Shown here: piece by piece, positions 13,638-26,463 of the stretch | Numbering within the stretch: position 1 is the first letter of the stretch | Layout of the letters: every line of letters starts with the position of its first letter | DNA from: Euonymus europaeus | Lineage: Eukaryota > Streptophyta > Magnoliopsida > Celastrales > Celastraceae | NCBI GenBank assembly: GCA_963580455.1 | Contig: OY756966.1 | Coordinates: forward strand, 13,643,001 to 13,707,000 | Length of the DNA stretch: 64,000 nucleotides | Reading direction: 5' to 3' | The notes under the pieces: generated by a model | What the model was told of the DNA's origin: nothing | What the model saw: the letters and a program-made list of their open reading frames with translations, nothing else | Databases searched by the model: none | Position numbers and translations under genes: made by a program

Positions 13638-14596
13638 AAGCTTATACTCGTAAAATTTCACATATGAGAACAATAAAATTATACACCGAGCAACTTTGAT
13701 GGTCCGAATTTGCTTAACTCGCTCTATGGAGGAGCTTTTAACGGTTTTGTCCATTTGTCATAGAAAGTTGGTGTTTTGGCACCGAAATAATGTAGGAAGC
13801 TTATACTCGTAAAATTTGACATAGAAGAACAATAAAAAGTCTATCCCGAGCAACATTCACAGTCCGAATTTGCTCAACTCTCTCTATGTAGGAGCTTTTA
13901 ACGGTTTCGTCCATTTGTCAAAGAAAGTTGGTCTTTCGGCATCGAAATAATCTAGGAAGCTTATACTCATAAAATTTGACATATAAGAAGAAAAGAAATT
14001 GTACACCGAGCAACTTTGATGGTCCGAAGTTGCTCAACTCTTTCTATGGAGGAGCTTTTAACGGTTTTGTCCATTTGTCATAGAAAGTTGGTGTTTTGTC
14101 ATCGAAATAATCTAGGAAGCTTATACTCGTAAAAATTGACATAGAAGAATAATAAAAAGTCTATCCCAGGCAACATTCACAGTCCGAAGTTGCTCAACTC
14201 TCTCTATGGAGGAGCTTTTAACGGTTTTGTCCATTTGTCAAAGAAAGTTGGTGTTTTGTCATCGAAATAATCTAGGAAGCTTATACTTGTAAAATTTGAC
14301 GTAGAAGAACAATAAAAACTCTATCACGAGCAACTTTGATGGTCCGAAGTTGCTCAACTCTCTCTATGGAGGAGCTTTTAACCGTTTTGTCCTTTTATCA
14401 TAGAAAGTTGGTGTTTTGGCAACAAAATAATGTAGGAAGCTTATACTCGTAAAATTTGACATAGAAGAACAATAGAAAGTCTATCCCGAGCAATTTTGAT
14501 AGTCCGAAGTTGCTCAACTCTCTCTATGGAGGAGCTTTTAACGGTTTTGTCCATTTCTCATAGAAAGTTTGTGTTTTGGCATTGAAACATTGTAGG

Positions 14597-14822
14597 AAGC
14601 TTATACTCGTAAAATTTGACATAGAAGAACAATAAAAAGTCTATCCCGAGCAACTTTGATCGTTCGAAGTTGTTCGACTCTCTCTATGGAGGAGCTTTTA
14701 ACGGTTTTGTCCCGAGCAACTTTGATAGTTCGAAGTTGCTCAACTCTCTCTATGGAGGAGCTCTTAACGGTTTTGTCCATTTGTCATAAAAAGTTGATGT
14801 TTTGGCGTCGAAATAATCTATG
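14597..14822 (+). repeat. 226-bp fused monomer, copy 4
   Basis: Junction at 14,704, 1,185 bp after copy 3. It shares the private change GTTGTTCGACTC with copy 6, exactly 2,530 bp downstream. Confidence 0.88.
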
Positions 14823-15941
14823 AAGCTTATACTCGTAAAATTTCACATATGAGAACAATAAAATTATACACCGAGCAACTTTCACAGTCCGAAGTTGTTC
14901 AACTCTCTCTATGGAGGAGCTTTTAACGGTTTTGTCCATTTGTCATAGAAAGTTGGTGTTTTGGCGTCGAAATAATGTAGGAAGCTTATACTCGTAAAAA
15001 TTGACATAGAAGAATAATAAAAAGTCTATCCCAAGCAACTTTCACAGTCCGAAGTTGTTCAACTCTCTCTATGGAGGAGCTTTTAACGGTTTTGTCCATT
15101 TGTCATAGAAAGTTGGTGTTTTGGCACCGAAATAATGTAGGAAGCTTATACTCGTAAAATTTGACATAGAAGAACAATAAAAAGTCTATCCCGAGCAACA
15201 TTCGCAGTCCGAATTTGCTCAACTCTCTCTATGTAGGAGCTTTTAACGGTTTCGTCCATTTGTCAAAGAAAGTTGGTGTTTTGGCATCGAAATAATCTAG
15301 GAAGCTTATACTCATAAAATTTGACATATAAGAAGAAAAGAAATTGTACACCGAGCAACTTTGATGGTCCGAAGTTGCTCAACTCTCTCTATGGAGGAGC
15401 TTTTAACGGTTTTGTCCATTTGTCATAGAAAGTTGGTGTTTTGCCATCAAAATAATCTAGGAAGCTTATACTCGTAAAAATTGACATAGAAGAATAATAA
15501 AAAGTCTATCCCAAGCAACATTCACAGTCCGCAGTTGCTCAACTCTCTCTATGGAGGAGCTTTTAACGGTTTTGTCCATTTGTCAAAGAAAGTTGGTGTT
15601 TTGTCATCGAAATAATCTAGGAAGCTTATACTTGTAAAATTTGACATAGAAGAACAATAAAAACTCTCTCACGAGCAACTTTGATGGTCCGAAGTTGCTC
15701 AACTCTCTCTATGGAGGAGCTTTTAACCGTTTTGTCCTTTTATCATAGAAAGTTGGTGTTTTGGCATCGAAATAATGTAGGAAGCTTATACTCGTAAAAG
15801 TTGACATAGAAGAACAATAGAAATTCTATCCCGAGCAATTTTGATAGTCCGAAGTTGCTCAACTCTCTCTATGGAGGAGCTTTTAACGGTTTTGTCCATT
15901 TCTCATAGAAAGTTGGTGTTTTGGCATTGAAACATTGTAGG

Positions 15942-16167
15942 AAGCTTATACTCGTAAAATTTGACATAGAAGAACAATAAAAAGTCTATCCCGAGCAATT
16001 TTGATCGTTCGAAGTTGTTCAACTCTCTCTATGGAGGAGCTTTTAACGGTTTTGTCCCGAGCAACTTTGATAGTCCGAAGTTGCTCAACTCTCTCTATGG
16101 AGGAGCTCTTAACGGTTTTGTCCATTTGTCATAAAAAGTTGATGTTTTGGCGTCGAAATAATCTATG
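15942..16167 (+). repeat. 226-bp fused monomer, copy 5
   Basis: Junction at 16,049, 1,345 bp after copy 4 and 2,530 bp after copy 3. It shares GCAATTTTGATCGTTCG just upstream with copy 3. Confidence 0.88.
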
Positions 16168-18418
16168 AAGCTTATACTCGTAAAATTTCACATATGAGAA
16201 CAATAAAATTATACACCGAGCAACTTTGATGGTCCGAATTTGCTTAACTCGCTCTATGGAGGAGCTTTTAACGGTTTTGTCCATTTGTCATAGAAAGTTG
16301 GTGTTTTGGCACCGAAATAATGTAGGAAGCTTATACTCGTAAAATTTGACATAGAAGAACAATAAAAAGTCTATCCCGAGCAACATTCACAGTCCGAATT
16401 TGCTCAACTCTCTCTATGTAGGAGCTTTTAACGGTTTCGTCCATTTGTCAAAGAAAGTTGGTCTTTCGGCATCGAAATAATCTAGGAAGCTTATACTCAT
16501 AAAATTTGACATATAAGAAGAAAAGAAATTGTACACCGAGCAACTTTGATGGTCCGAAGTTGCTCAACTCTTTCTATGGAGGAGCTTTTAACGGTTTTGT
16601 CCATTTGTCATAGAAAGTTGGTGTTTTGTCATCGAAATAATCTAGGAAGCTTATACTCGTAAAAATTGACATAGAAGAATAATAAAAAGTCTATCCCAGG
16701 CAACATTCACAGTCCGAAGTTGCTCAACTCTCTCTATGGAGGAGCTTTTAACGGTTTTGTCCATTTGTCAAAGAAAGTTGGTGTTTTGTCATCGAAATAA
16801 TCTAGGAAGCTTATACTTGTAAAATTTGACGTAGAAGAACAATAAAAACTCTATCACGAGCAACTTTGATGGTCCGAAGTTGCTCAACTCTCTCTATGGA
16901 GGAGCTTTTAACCGTTTTGTCCTTTTATCATAGAATGTTGGTGTTTTGGCAACAAAATAATGTAGGAAGCTTCTACTCGTAAAATTTGACATAGAAGAAC
17001 AATAGAAAGTCTATCCCGAGCAATTTTGATAGTCCGAAGTTGCTCAACTCTCTCTATGGAGGAGCTTTTAACGGTTTTGTCCATTTCTCATAGAAAGTTT
17101 GTGTTTTGGCATTGAAACATTGTAGGAAGCTTATACTCGTAAAATTTGACATAGAAGAACAATAAAAAGTCTATCCCGAGCAACTTTGATCGTTCGAAGT
17201 TGTTCGACTCTCTCTATGGAGGAGCTTTTAACGGTTTTGTCCCGAGCAACTTTGATAGTTCGAAGTTGCTCAACTCTCTCTATGGAGGAGCTCTTAACGG
17301 TTTTGTCCATTTGTCATAAAAAGTTGATGTTTTGGCGTCGAAATAATCTATGAAGCTTATACTCGTAAAATTTCACATATGAGAACAATAAAATTATACA
17401 CCGAGCAACTTTGATGGTCCGAATTTGCTTAACTCGCTCTATGGAGGAGCTTTTAACGGTTTTGTCCATTTGTCATAGAAAGTTGGTGTTTTGGCACCGA
17501 AATAATGTAGGAAGCTTATACTCGTAAAATTTGACATAGAAGAACAATAAAAAGTCTATCCCGAGCAACATTCACAGTCCGAATTTGCTCAACTCTCTCT
17601 ATGTAGGAGCTTTTAACGGTTTCGTCCATTTGTCAAAGAAAGTTGGTCTTTCGGCATCGAAATAATCTAGGAAGCTTATACTCATAAAATTTGACATATA
17701 AGAAGAAAAGAAATTGTACACCGAGCAACTTTGATGGTCCGAAGTTGCTCAACTCTCTCTATGGAGGAGCTTTTAACGGTTTTGTCCATTTGTCATAGAA
17801 AGTTGGTGTTTTGTCATCGAAATAATCTAGGAAGCTTATACTCGTAAAAATTGACATAGAAGAATAATAAAAAGTCTATCCCAAACAACATTCACAGTCC
17901 GAAGTTGCTCAACTCTCTCTATGGAGGAGCTTTTAACGGTTTTGTCCATTTGTCAAAGAAAGTTGGTGTTTTGTCATCGAAATAATCTAGGAAGCTTATA
18001 CTTGTAAAATTTGACGTAGAGGAACAATAAAAACTCTATCACGAGCAACTTTGATGGTCCGAAGTTGCTCAACTCTCTCTATGGAGGAGCTTTTAACCGT
18101 TTTGTCATTTTATCATAGAAAGTTGGTGTTTTGGCAACGAAATAATGTAGGAAGCTTATACTCGTAAAATTTGACATAGAAGAACAATAGAAAGTCTATC
18201 CCGAGCAATTTTGATAGTCCGAAGTTGCTCAACTCTCTCTATGGAGGAGCTTTTAACGGTTTTGTCCATTTCTCATAGAAAGTTGGTGTTTTGGCATTGA
18301 AACATTGTAGGAAGCTTATACTCGTAAAATTTGACATAGAAGAACAATAAAAAGTCTATCCCGAGCAACTTTGATCGTTCGAAGTTGTTCAACTCTCTCT
18401 ATGGAGGAGCTTTTAACG
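16049..18418 (+). repeat. Two 1,185-bp higher-order units in tandem
   Basis: Fused-monomer junctions at 16,049, 17,234 and 18,419 delimit two units of 1,185 bp, each seven monomers plus the 66-bp remnant less one base. Both contain an H-like monomer, the GGTCTTTCGGCATCG variant, a K monomer (GAAGAAAAGAAATTG), CAACATTCACAG and a type M monomer, in that order. A third unit lies at 13,519-14,703. Confidence 0.8.
17127..17352 (+). repeat. 226-bp fused monomer, copy 6
   Basis: Junction at 17,234, 1,185 bp after copy 5. It is the duplicate of copy 4. Confidence 0.88.
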
Positions 18419-18537
18419 GTTTTGTCCCGAGCAACTTTGATAGTCCGAAGTTGCTCAACTCTCTCTATGGAGGAGCTCCTAACGGTTTTGTCCATTTGTC
18501 ATAAAAAGTTGATGTTTTGGCGTCGAAATAATCTATG
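18312..18537 (+). repeat. 226-bp fused monomer, copy 7
   Basis: Junction at 18,419, again 1,185 bp on. It is followed by GAGCTCCTAACGG, a single change from its sisters, and then opens the long 2,785-bp unit. Confidence 0.88.
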
Positions 18538-21500
18538 AAGCTTATACTCGTAAAATTTCACATATGAGAACAATAAAATTATACACCGAGCAACTTTGAT
18601 GGTCCGAAGTTGCTCAACTCTCTCTATGGAGGAGCTTTTAACGGTTTTGTCCATTTGTCATAGAAAGTTAGTGTTTTGGCATCGAAATAATGTAGGAAGC
18701 TTATACTCGTAAAATTAGACATAGAAGAACAATAAAAAGTCTATCCCGAGCAACTTTGATAGTCCGAATTTGCTTAACTCTCTCTATGGAGGAGCTTTTA
18801 ACGGTTTTGTCCATTTGTCATAGAAAGTTGGTGTTTTCGCATCGAAATAATGTAGGAAGCGTATACTTGTAAAATTTGAGATAGAAGAACAATAAAAAGT
18901 CTAGCCCGAGCAACTTTGAAAGTTCAATGTTGCTCAACTCTCTCTACCGAGGAGCTTTTAACGGTTTTATGCATTTGTCATGGAAAGTTGGTGTTTTGGC
19001 ATCGAAATAATGTGGGAAGCTTATACTCGTAAAAGTTGACATAGAAGAACAATAAAAAGTCTATCCCGAGCAACTTTGATAGTCCGAAGTTGCTCAACTC
19101 TCTCTATGGAGGAGCTTTTATCGGTTTTGTCTATGTGTCATAGAAAGTTGTTGTTTTGGCATCGAAATAATGTAGGAAGCATATACTTGTAAAATTTGTC
19201 GTAGAAGAACAATAAAAACTCTATCCATAGCAACTTTGATGGTCCGAAGTTTCTCAACTCTCTCTATGGAGGAGCTTTTAACGGTTTTGTCCATTTGTCA
19301 TAGAAAGTTGGTGTTTTGGCATCGAAATAATGTAGGAAGCTTATACTCGTAAAATTTGACATAGAATAACAATAGAAAGTCTATCCCGAGCAATTTTGAT
19401 AGTCCGAAGTTGCTCAACTCTCTCTATAGAGGAGCTTTTAACGGTTTTGTCCATTTCTCATAGAAAGTTGGTGTTTTGGCATTGAAACATTGTAGGAAGC
19501 TTATACTCGTAAAATTTGACATAGAAGAACAATAAAAAGTCTATCCCGAGCAACTTTGAAAGTTCAAAGTTGCTAAACTCTCGCTACCGAGGAGCTTTTA
19601 ACGGTTTCATCCATTTGTCAAGGAAAGTTGGTGTTTTGGCATCGAAATAATGTAGGAAGTTTAAACTCGTAAAAGTTGACATAGAAGAACAATAAAAAGT
19701 CTATCCCGAGCAACTTTGATCGTCCAAAGTTGTTCAACTCTCTCTATGGAGGAGCTTTTAACGGTTTTGTCCATTTGTCATAGAAAGTTGGTGTTTTGGC
19801 ACCGAAATAATGTAGGAAGCTTATACTCGTAAAATTTGACATAGAAGAACAATAAAAAGTCTATCCCGAGCAACTTTCACAGTACGAAGTTGCTCAACTC
19901 TCTCTATGGAGGAGCTTTTAACGGTTTCGTCCATTTGTCAAAGAAAGTTGGTGTTTTGGCATCGAAATAATCTAGGAAGCTTATACTCGTAACATTTGAC
20001 ATATAAGAACAATAGAAATTGTACACTGAGCAACTTTGATGGTCCGAAGTTGCTCAACTCTCTCTATGGAGGAGCTTTTAACGGTTTTGTCCATTTGTCA
20101 TAGAAAGTTGGTGTTTTGGCGTCGAAATAATGTAGGAAGCTTATACTCGTAAAAATTGACATAGAAGAATAATAAAAAGTCTATCCCAAGCAACTTTCAC
20201 AGTCCGAAGTTGTTCAACTCTCTCTATGGAGGAGCTTTTAACGGTTTTGTCCATTTGTCATAGAAAGTTGGTGTTTTGGCACCGGAATAATGTAGGAAGC
20301 TTATACTCGTAAAATTTCACATAGAAGAACAATAAAAAGTCTATCCCGAGCAACATTCACAGTCCGAATTTGCTCAACTCTCTCTATGTAGGAGCTTTTA
20401 ACGGTTTCGTCCATTTGTCAAAGAAAGTTGGTGTTTTGGCATCGAAATAATCTAGGAAGCTTATACTCATAAAATTTGACATATAAGAAGAAAAGAAATT
20501 GTACACCGAGCAACTTTGATGGTCCGAAGTTGCTCAACTCTCTCTATGGAGGAGCTTTTAACGGTTTTGTCCATTTGTCATAGAAAGTTGGTGTTTTGTC
20601 ATCAAAATAATCTAGGAAGCTTATACTCGTAAAAATTGACATAGAAGAATAATAAAAAGTCTATCCCAAGCAACATTCACAGTCCGAAGTTGCTCAACTC
20701 TCTCTATGGAGGAGCTTTTAACAGTTTTGTCCATTTGTCAAAGAAAGTTGGTGTTTTGTCATCGAAATAATCTAGGAAGCTTATACTTGTAAAATTTGAC
20801 GTAGAAGAACAATAAAAACTCTATCACGAGCAACTTTGATGGTCCGAAGTTGCTCAACTCTCTCTATGGAGGAGCTTTTAACCGTTTTGTCCTTTTATCA
20901 TAGAAAGTTGGTGTTTTGGCATCGAAATAATGTTGGAAGCTTATACTCGTAAAAGTTGACATAGAAGAACAATAGAAAGTCTATCCCGAGCAATTTTGAT
21001 AGTCCGAAGTTGCTCAACTCTCTCTATGGAGGAGCTTTTAACGGTTTTGTCCATTTCTCATAGAAAGTTGGTGTTTTGGCATTGAAACATTGTAGGAAGC
21101 TTATACTCGTAAAATTTGACATAGAAGAACAATAAAAAGTCTATCCCGAGCAATTTCGATCGTTCGAAGTTGTTCAACTCTCTCTATGGAGGAGCTTTTA
21201 ACGGTTTTGTCCGGAGCAACTTTGATAGTCCGAAGTTGCTCAACTCTCTCTATGGAGGAGCTCTTAACGCTTTTGTCCATTTGTCATAAAAAGTTGATGT
21301 TTTGGCGTCGAAATAATCTATGAAGCTTATACTCGTAAAATTTCACATATGAGAACAATAAAATTATACACCGAGCAACTTTGATGGTCCGAAGTTGCTC
21401 AACTCTCTCTATGGAGGAGCTTTTAACGGTTTTGTCCATTTGTCATAGAAAGTTGGTGTTTTGGCACCGAAATAATGTAGAAAGCTTATACTCGTAAAAT

Positions 21501-22015
21501 TAGACATAGAAGAACAATAAAAAGTCTATCCCGAGCAACTTTGATTGTCCGAATTTGCTTAACTCTCTCTATGGGGGAGCTTTTAACGGTTTTGTCCATT
21601 TGTCATAGAAAGTTGGTGTTTTCGCATCGAAATAATGTAGGAAGCATATACTGGTAAAATTTGAGATAGAAGAACAATAAAAAGTCTAGCCCGAGCAACT
21701 TTGAAAGTTCAATGTTGCTCAACTCTCTCTACCGAGGAGCTTTTAACGGTTTTATCCATTTGTCATGGAAAGTTGGTGTTTTGGCATCGAAATAATGTGG
21801 GAAGCTTATACTCGTAAAAGTTGACATAGAAGAACAATAAAAAGTCTATCCCGAGCAACTTTGATAGTCCGAAGTTGCTCAACTCTCTCTATAGAGGAGC
21901 TTTTATCGGTTTTGTCTATGTGTCATAGAAAGTTGTTGTTTTGGCATCGAAATAATGTAGGAAGCTTATACTTGTAAAATTTGTCGTAGAAGAACAATAA
22001 AAACTCTATCCCGAG
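18419..22015 (+). repeat. 2,785-bp long unit and partial second copy
   Basis: The unit 18,419-21,203 is repeated from 21,204 until about 22,015, where the sequence changes from the expected CCATAGCAACTTTGATGG to CCCGAGCAACTTTCACAG. Shared marks include AAAATTAGACATAG, TTTGAGATAGAAG (18,875 and 21,660), AGTCTAGCCCGAG and TTTATCGGTTTTGTC. The same order starts at 4,111 and 10,574, so this long unit is probably older than its 1,185-bp deletion derivative. Confidence 0.75.
21097..21322 (+). repeat. 226-bp fused monomer, copy 8 (last)
   Basis: Junction at 21,204, 2,785 bp after copy 7, with one substitution at the join (GTCCGGAGC for GTCCCGAGC). No further copy is seen downstream, so this marker is confined to the first domain. 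Confidence 0.85.
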
Positions 22016-24482
22016 CAACTTTCACAGTCCGAAGTTGTTCAACTCTCTCTATGGAGGAGCTTTTAACGGTTTTGTCCATTTGTCATAGAAAGTTGGTGTT
22101 TTGGCACCGAAATAATGTAGGAAGCTTATACTCGTAAAATTTGACATAGAAGAACAATAAAAAGTCTATCCCGAGCAACTTTCACAGTCCGAAGTTGCTC
22201 AACTCTCTCTATGTAGGAGCTTTTAACGGTTTCGTCTATTTGTCAAAGAAAGTTGGTGTTTTGGCATCGAAATAATCTAGGAAGCTTATACTCATAAAAT
22301 TTGACATATAAGAAGAATAGAAATTGTACACCGAGCAACTTTGATGGTCCGAAGTTGCTCAACTCTCTCTATGGGGGAGCTTTGAACGGTTTTGTCAATT
22401 TGTCATAGAAAGTTGGTGTTTTGTTATCGAAATAATGTAGGAAGCTTATACTCGTAAAATTTGACATAGAAGAACAATAAAAAGTCTATCCCGAGCAACT
22501 TTGATCGTCCGAAGTTGTTCAACTCTCTCTATGGAGGAGCTTTTAACGGTTTTGTCCATTTGTCATAGAAAGTTGGTGTTTTGGCATCGAAATAATGTAG
22601 AATGCTTATACTCGTAAAATTTGACATAGAAGAACAATAAAAAGTCTATCCCGAGCAACTTTGATCGTCCGAAGTTGTTCAACTCTCTCTATGGAGAAGC
22701 TTTTAACGGTTTTGTCCATTTGTCATAGAAAGTTGGTGTTTTGGCATCGAAATAATGTAGAAAGCTTATACTCGTAAAATTTGACATAGAAGAACAATAA
22801 AAAGTCTATCCCGAGAAACTTTGATCGTCCGAAGTTATTCAACTCTCTCTATGGAGGAGCTTTTAATGGTTTTGTCCATTTGTCATAGAAAGTTGGTGCT
22901 TTGGCACCGAAATAATGTAGGAAGCTTATACTCGTAAAATTTGACATAGAAGAACAATAAAAAGTCTATCCCGAGCAATTTTCACTGTCCGAAGTTGCTC
23001 AACTCTCTCTATGGAGAAGCTTTTAACGGTTTTGTCCATTTGTCATAGAAAGTTGGTGTTTTGGCATCGAAATAATGTAGGAAGCTTATACTCATAAAAA
23101 TTGACATAGAAGAATAATAAAAAGTCTATCGCAAGCAACTTTCACAGTCCGAAGTTGTTCAACTCTCTCTTTGCAGGGGCTTTTAACGGTTTTGTCCATT
23201 TGTCATAGATAGTTGGTATTTTGGCACCGAAATAATGTAGGAAGCTTATACTCGTAAAATTTGACATAGAAGAACAATAAAAAGTCTATCCCGAGCAACT
23301 ATCACAGTCCGAAGTTGCTCAACTCTCTCTATGGAGGAGCTTTTAACGGTTTCATCCATTTGTCAAAGAAAGTTGGTGTTTTGGCATCGAAATAATCTAG
23401 GAAGCTTATACTCTTAAAATTTGACATATAAGAACAATAGAAATTGTACACCGAGCAACTTTGAAGGTCCGAAGTTGCTCAACTCTCTCTATGGAGGAGC
23501 TTTTAACGGTTTTGTCCATTTGTCATAGAAAGTTGGTGTTTTGGCATCGAAACAATGTAGGAAGCTTATACTCGTAAAAATTCACATAGAAGAATAATAA
23601 AAAGTCTATCCCAAGCAACTTTCACAGTCCGAAGTTGCTCAACTCTCTCTATGGAGGAGCATTTAACTGTTTTATCCATTTGTCATGGAAAGTTGGTGTT
23701 TTGGCATCGAAACAATGTAGGAAGCTTATACTCGTAAAATTTGACATAGAAGAACAATAAAAAGTCTATCCCGAGCAACTTTCACAGTCCGAAGTTGCTC
23801 AACTCTCTCTATGGAGGAGCTTTTAACTGTTTTATCCATTTGTCATGGAAAGTTGGTGTTTTGGCATCGAAACAATGTTGGAAGCTTATACTCGTAAAAT
23901 TTGACATAGAAGAACAATAAAAAGTCTATCCCGAGCAACTTTCACAGTCCGAAGTTGCTCAACTCTCTCTATGGAGGAGCTTTTAACGGTTTTGTCCATT
24001 TGTCAATGAAAGTTGGTGTTTTGTCATCGAAATAATCTCGGAAGCTTATACTCCTAAAATTTGACATATAAGAACAGTAGAAAGTCAATCCCGAGAAACT
24101 TTGATAGTCCGAAGTTGCTCAACTCTCTCTATGGAGGAGCTTTTAACAGTTTTATCCATTTGTCATGGAAAGTTGGTGTTTTGGCATCGAAACAATGTTG
24201 GAAGCTTATACTCGTAAAATTTGACATAGAAGAACAATAAAAAGTCTATCCCGAGCAACTTTCACAGTCCGAAGTTGCTCAACTCTCTCTATGGAGGAGC
24301 TTTTAACTGTTTTATCCATTTGTCATGGAAAGTTGGTGTTTTGGCATCGAAACAATGTAGGAAGCTTATACTCGTAAAATTTGACATAGAAGAACAATAA
24401 AAATTCTATCCCGAGCAACTTTCACAGTCCGAAGTTGCTCAACTCTCTCTATGGAGGAGCTTTTAACGGTTTTGTCCATTTG
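22016..24482 (+). repeat. Transition zone between two satellite domains
   Basis: The last fused monomer and the last type M lie upstream (about 21.3 and 20.9 kb). First-domain type K ends near 22.4 kb and its GTACACC relatives near 23.45 kb. From 23,550 the second-domain ending CGAAACAATGTAGG with TTTTATCCATTTGTCATGG becomes frequent; I saw it only once before, near 2,550. Four simple GATCGTCC/CACTGTCC monomers (22,440-23,080) form a locally plain 160-bp array. No gene or foreign insertion is present. Confidence 0.7.
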
Positions 24483-26402
24483 TCAGAGAAAGTTGGTGTT
24501 TTGGCATCGAAATAATGTAGGAAGCTTATACTCGTAAAATTTGACATAGAAGAACAACAAAAAGTCTATCCCGAGCAATTTTGATTGTCCGAAGTTGCTC
24601 AACTCTCTCAATGGAGGAGCTTTTAACGGTTTTGTCTTTTTGTCATAGAAAGTTGGTGTTTTGGCATCGAAATAATGTACGAAGCTTATACTCGTAAAAG
24701 TTTACATAGAAGAACAATAAAAAGTCTATCCCGAGCAACTTTGATAGTCCGAAGTTGCTCAACTCTCTCTATGGAGGAGCTCTTAACGGTTTTGTCCATT
24801 TGTCATAAAAAGTTGGTGTTTTGGCGTCGAAATAATCTATGAAGCTTATACTCGTAAAATTTCACATATGAGAACAATCAAAATTATACACCGAGCAACT
24901 TGGATGGTTCGAAGTTGCTTAACTCTCTCTATGGAGGAGCTTTTAACGGTTTTGTCCATTTGTCATAGAAAGTTGGTGTTTTGGCATCGAAATAATGTAG
25001 GAAGCTTATACTCGTAAAATTTGACATAGAAGAACAATAAAAAGTCTATCCCGAGCAAATTTGATAGTCCGAAGTTGCTCAACTCTCTCTGTGGAGGAGC
25101 TTTTAACGGTTTTGTCCATTTCTCATAGAAAGTTGGTGTTTTGGCATCGAAATAATGTAGGAAGCTTATACTTGTAAAATTTCACATAGAAGAACAATAA
25201 AAAGTCTAGGCCGAGCAACTTTGAAAGTTCAAAGTTGCTCAACTCTCTCTACCGAGGAGCTTTTAACGGTTTTGTCCATTTGTCATAGAAAGTTGGTGTT
25301 TTGGCATCAAAATATTGTACGAAACTTATACTCGTAAAAATTGACATAGAAGAACAATAAAAAGTCTATCCCAAGCAACTTTCACAGTCCGAAGTTGCTC
25401 AACTCTCTCTATGGAGGAGCTTTTAACGGTTTTGTCCATTTGTCAAAGAAAGTTGGTGTTTTGTCATCGAAATAATCTAGGAAGCTTATACTCATAAAAT
25501 TTGACATATAAGAACAATAGAAAAGTCTATCCCGAGAAACTTTGATAGTTCGAAGTTGCTCAACTCTCTCTATTGACGAGCTTTTAACGGTTTTGTCCAT
25601 TTGTCATAGAAAGTTGGTGTTTTGGCATTGAAACATTGTAGGAAGCTTATGCTCGTAAAAGTTGACATAGAAGAACAATAAAAAGTCTATCACGAGCAAT
25701 TTTGATAGTCCGAAGTTGCTCAACTCTCTCAATGGAGGAGCTTTTAACGGTTTTGTCTTTTTGTCATAGAAAGTTGGTGTTTTGGCATCGAAATAATGTA
25801 CGAAGCTTATACTCGTAAAAGTTGACATAGAAGAACAATAAAAAGTCTATCCCGAGCAACTTTGACAGTCCGAAGTTGCTCAACTCTCTCTATGGAGGAG
25901 CTTTTAACTGTTTTATCCATTTGTCATGGAAAGTTGGTGTTTTGGCATCGAAACAATGTAGGAAGCTTATACTCGTAAAATTTGACATAGAAGAACAATA
26001 AAAAGTCTATCCCGAGCAACTTTCACAGTCCGAAGTTGCTCAACTCTCTCTATGGAGGAGCTTTTAACTGTTTTATCCATTTGTCATGGAAAGTTGGTGT
26101 TTTGGCATCGAAACAATGTTGGAAGCTTATACTCGTAAAATTTGACATAGAAGAACAATAAAAAGTCTATCCCGAGCAACTTTCACAGTCCGAAGTTGCT
26201 CAACTCTCTCTATGGAGGAGCTTTTAACTGTTTTATCCATTTGTCATGGAAAGTTGGTGTTTTGGCATCGAAACAATGTAGGAAGCTTATACTCGTAAAA
26301 TTTCACATAGAAGAACAATAAAAATTCTATCCCGAGCAACTTTCACAGTCCGAAGTTGCTCAACTCTCTCTATGGAGAGCTTTTAACGGTTTTGTCCATT
26401 TG
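24483..26402 (+). repeat. 12-monomer higher-order unit, 1,920 bp
   Basis: Variants return exactly 1,920 bp later: GTCAGAGAAAG (24,483 and 26,403), AACAACAAAAAG with GATTGTCC, the H monomer (24,845 and 26,765), type B (25,207 and 27,127) and TATTGACGAGC (25,571 and 27,491). The order is F-x-H-A-A-B-C-D followed by several TTTTATCC monomers. Confidence 0.75.
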
Positions 26403-26463
26403 TCAGAGAAAGTTGGTGTTTTGGCATCGAAATAATGTAGGAAGCTTATACTCGTAAAATTTG

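Larger units (their letters stand above)
12351..14880 (+). repeat. 2,530-bp tandem duplication, first copy
   Basis: Private variants recur exactly 2,530 bp later: GCCATCAAAAT (12,913), GTCCGCAGTTGC (12,998), ACTCTTTCTATGG (14,037), ATCCCAGGCAAC (14,163) and TGTTCGACTC (14,671). It spans parts of two marker units and two fused monomers (13,412 and 14,597). Confidence 0.85.
14881..17410 (+). repeat. 2,530-bp tandem duplication, second copy
   Basis: It is nearly identical to the preceding copy; I noted single changes such as GACATAG for GACGTAG near 15,645, GAATGTTGG near 16,935 and TTCTACTCG near 16,971. The join between copies lies at 14,873-14,883, inside a chimeric monomer whose start is type H-like (ATACACCGAG) and whose continuation is type C-like (TTTCACAGTCC). 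The monomer after 17,410 returns to GATGGTCC. Confidence 0.85.
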
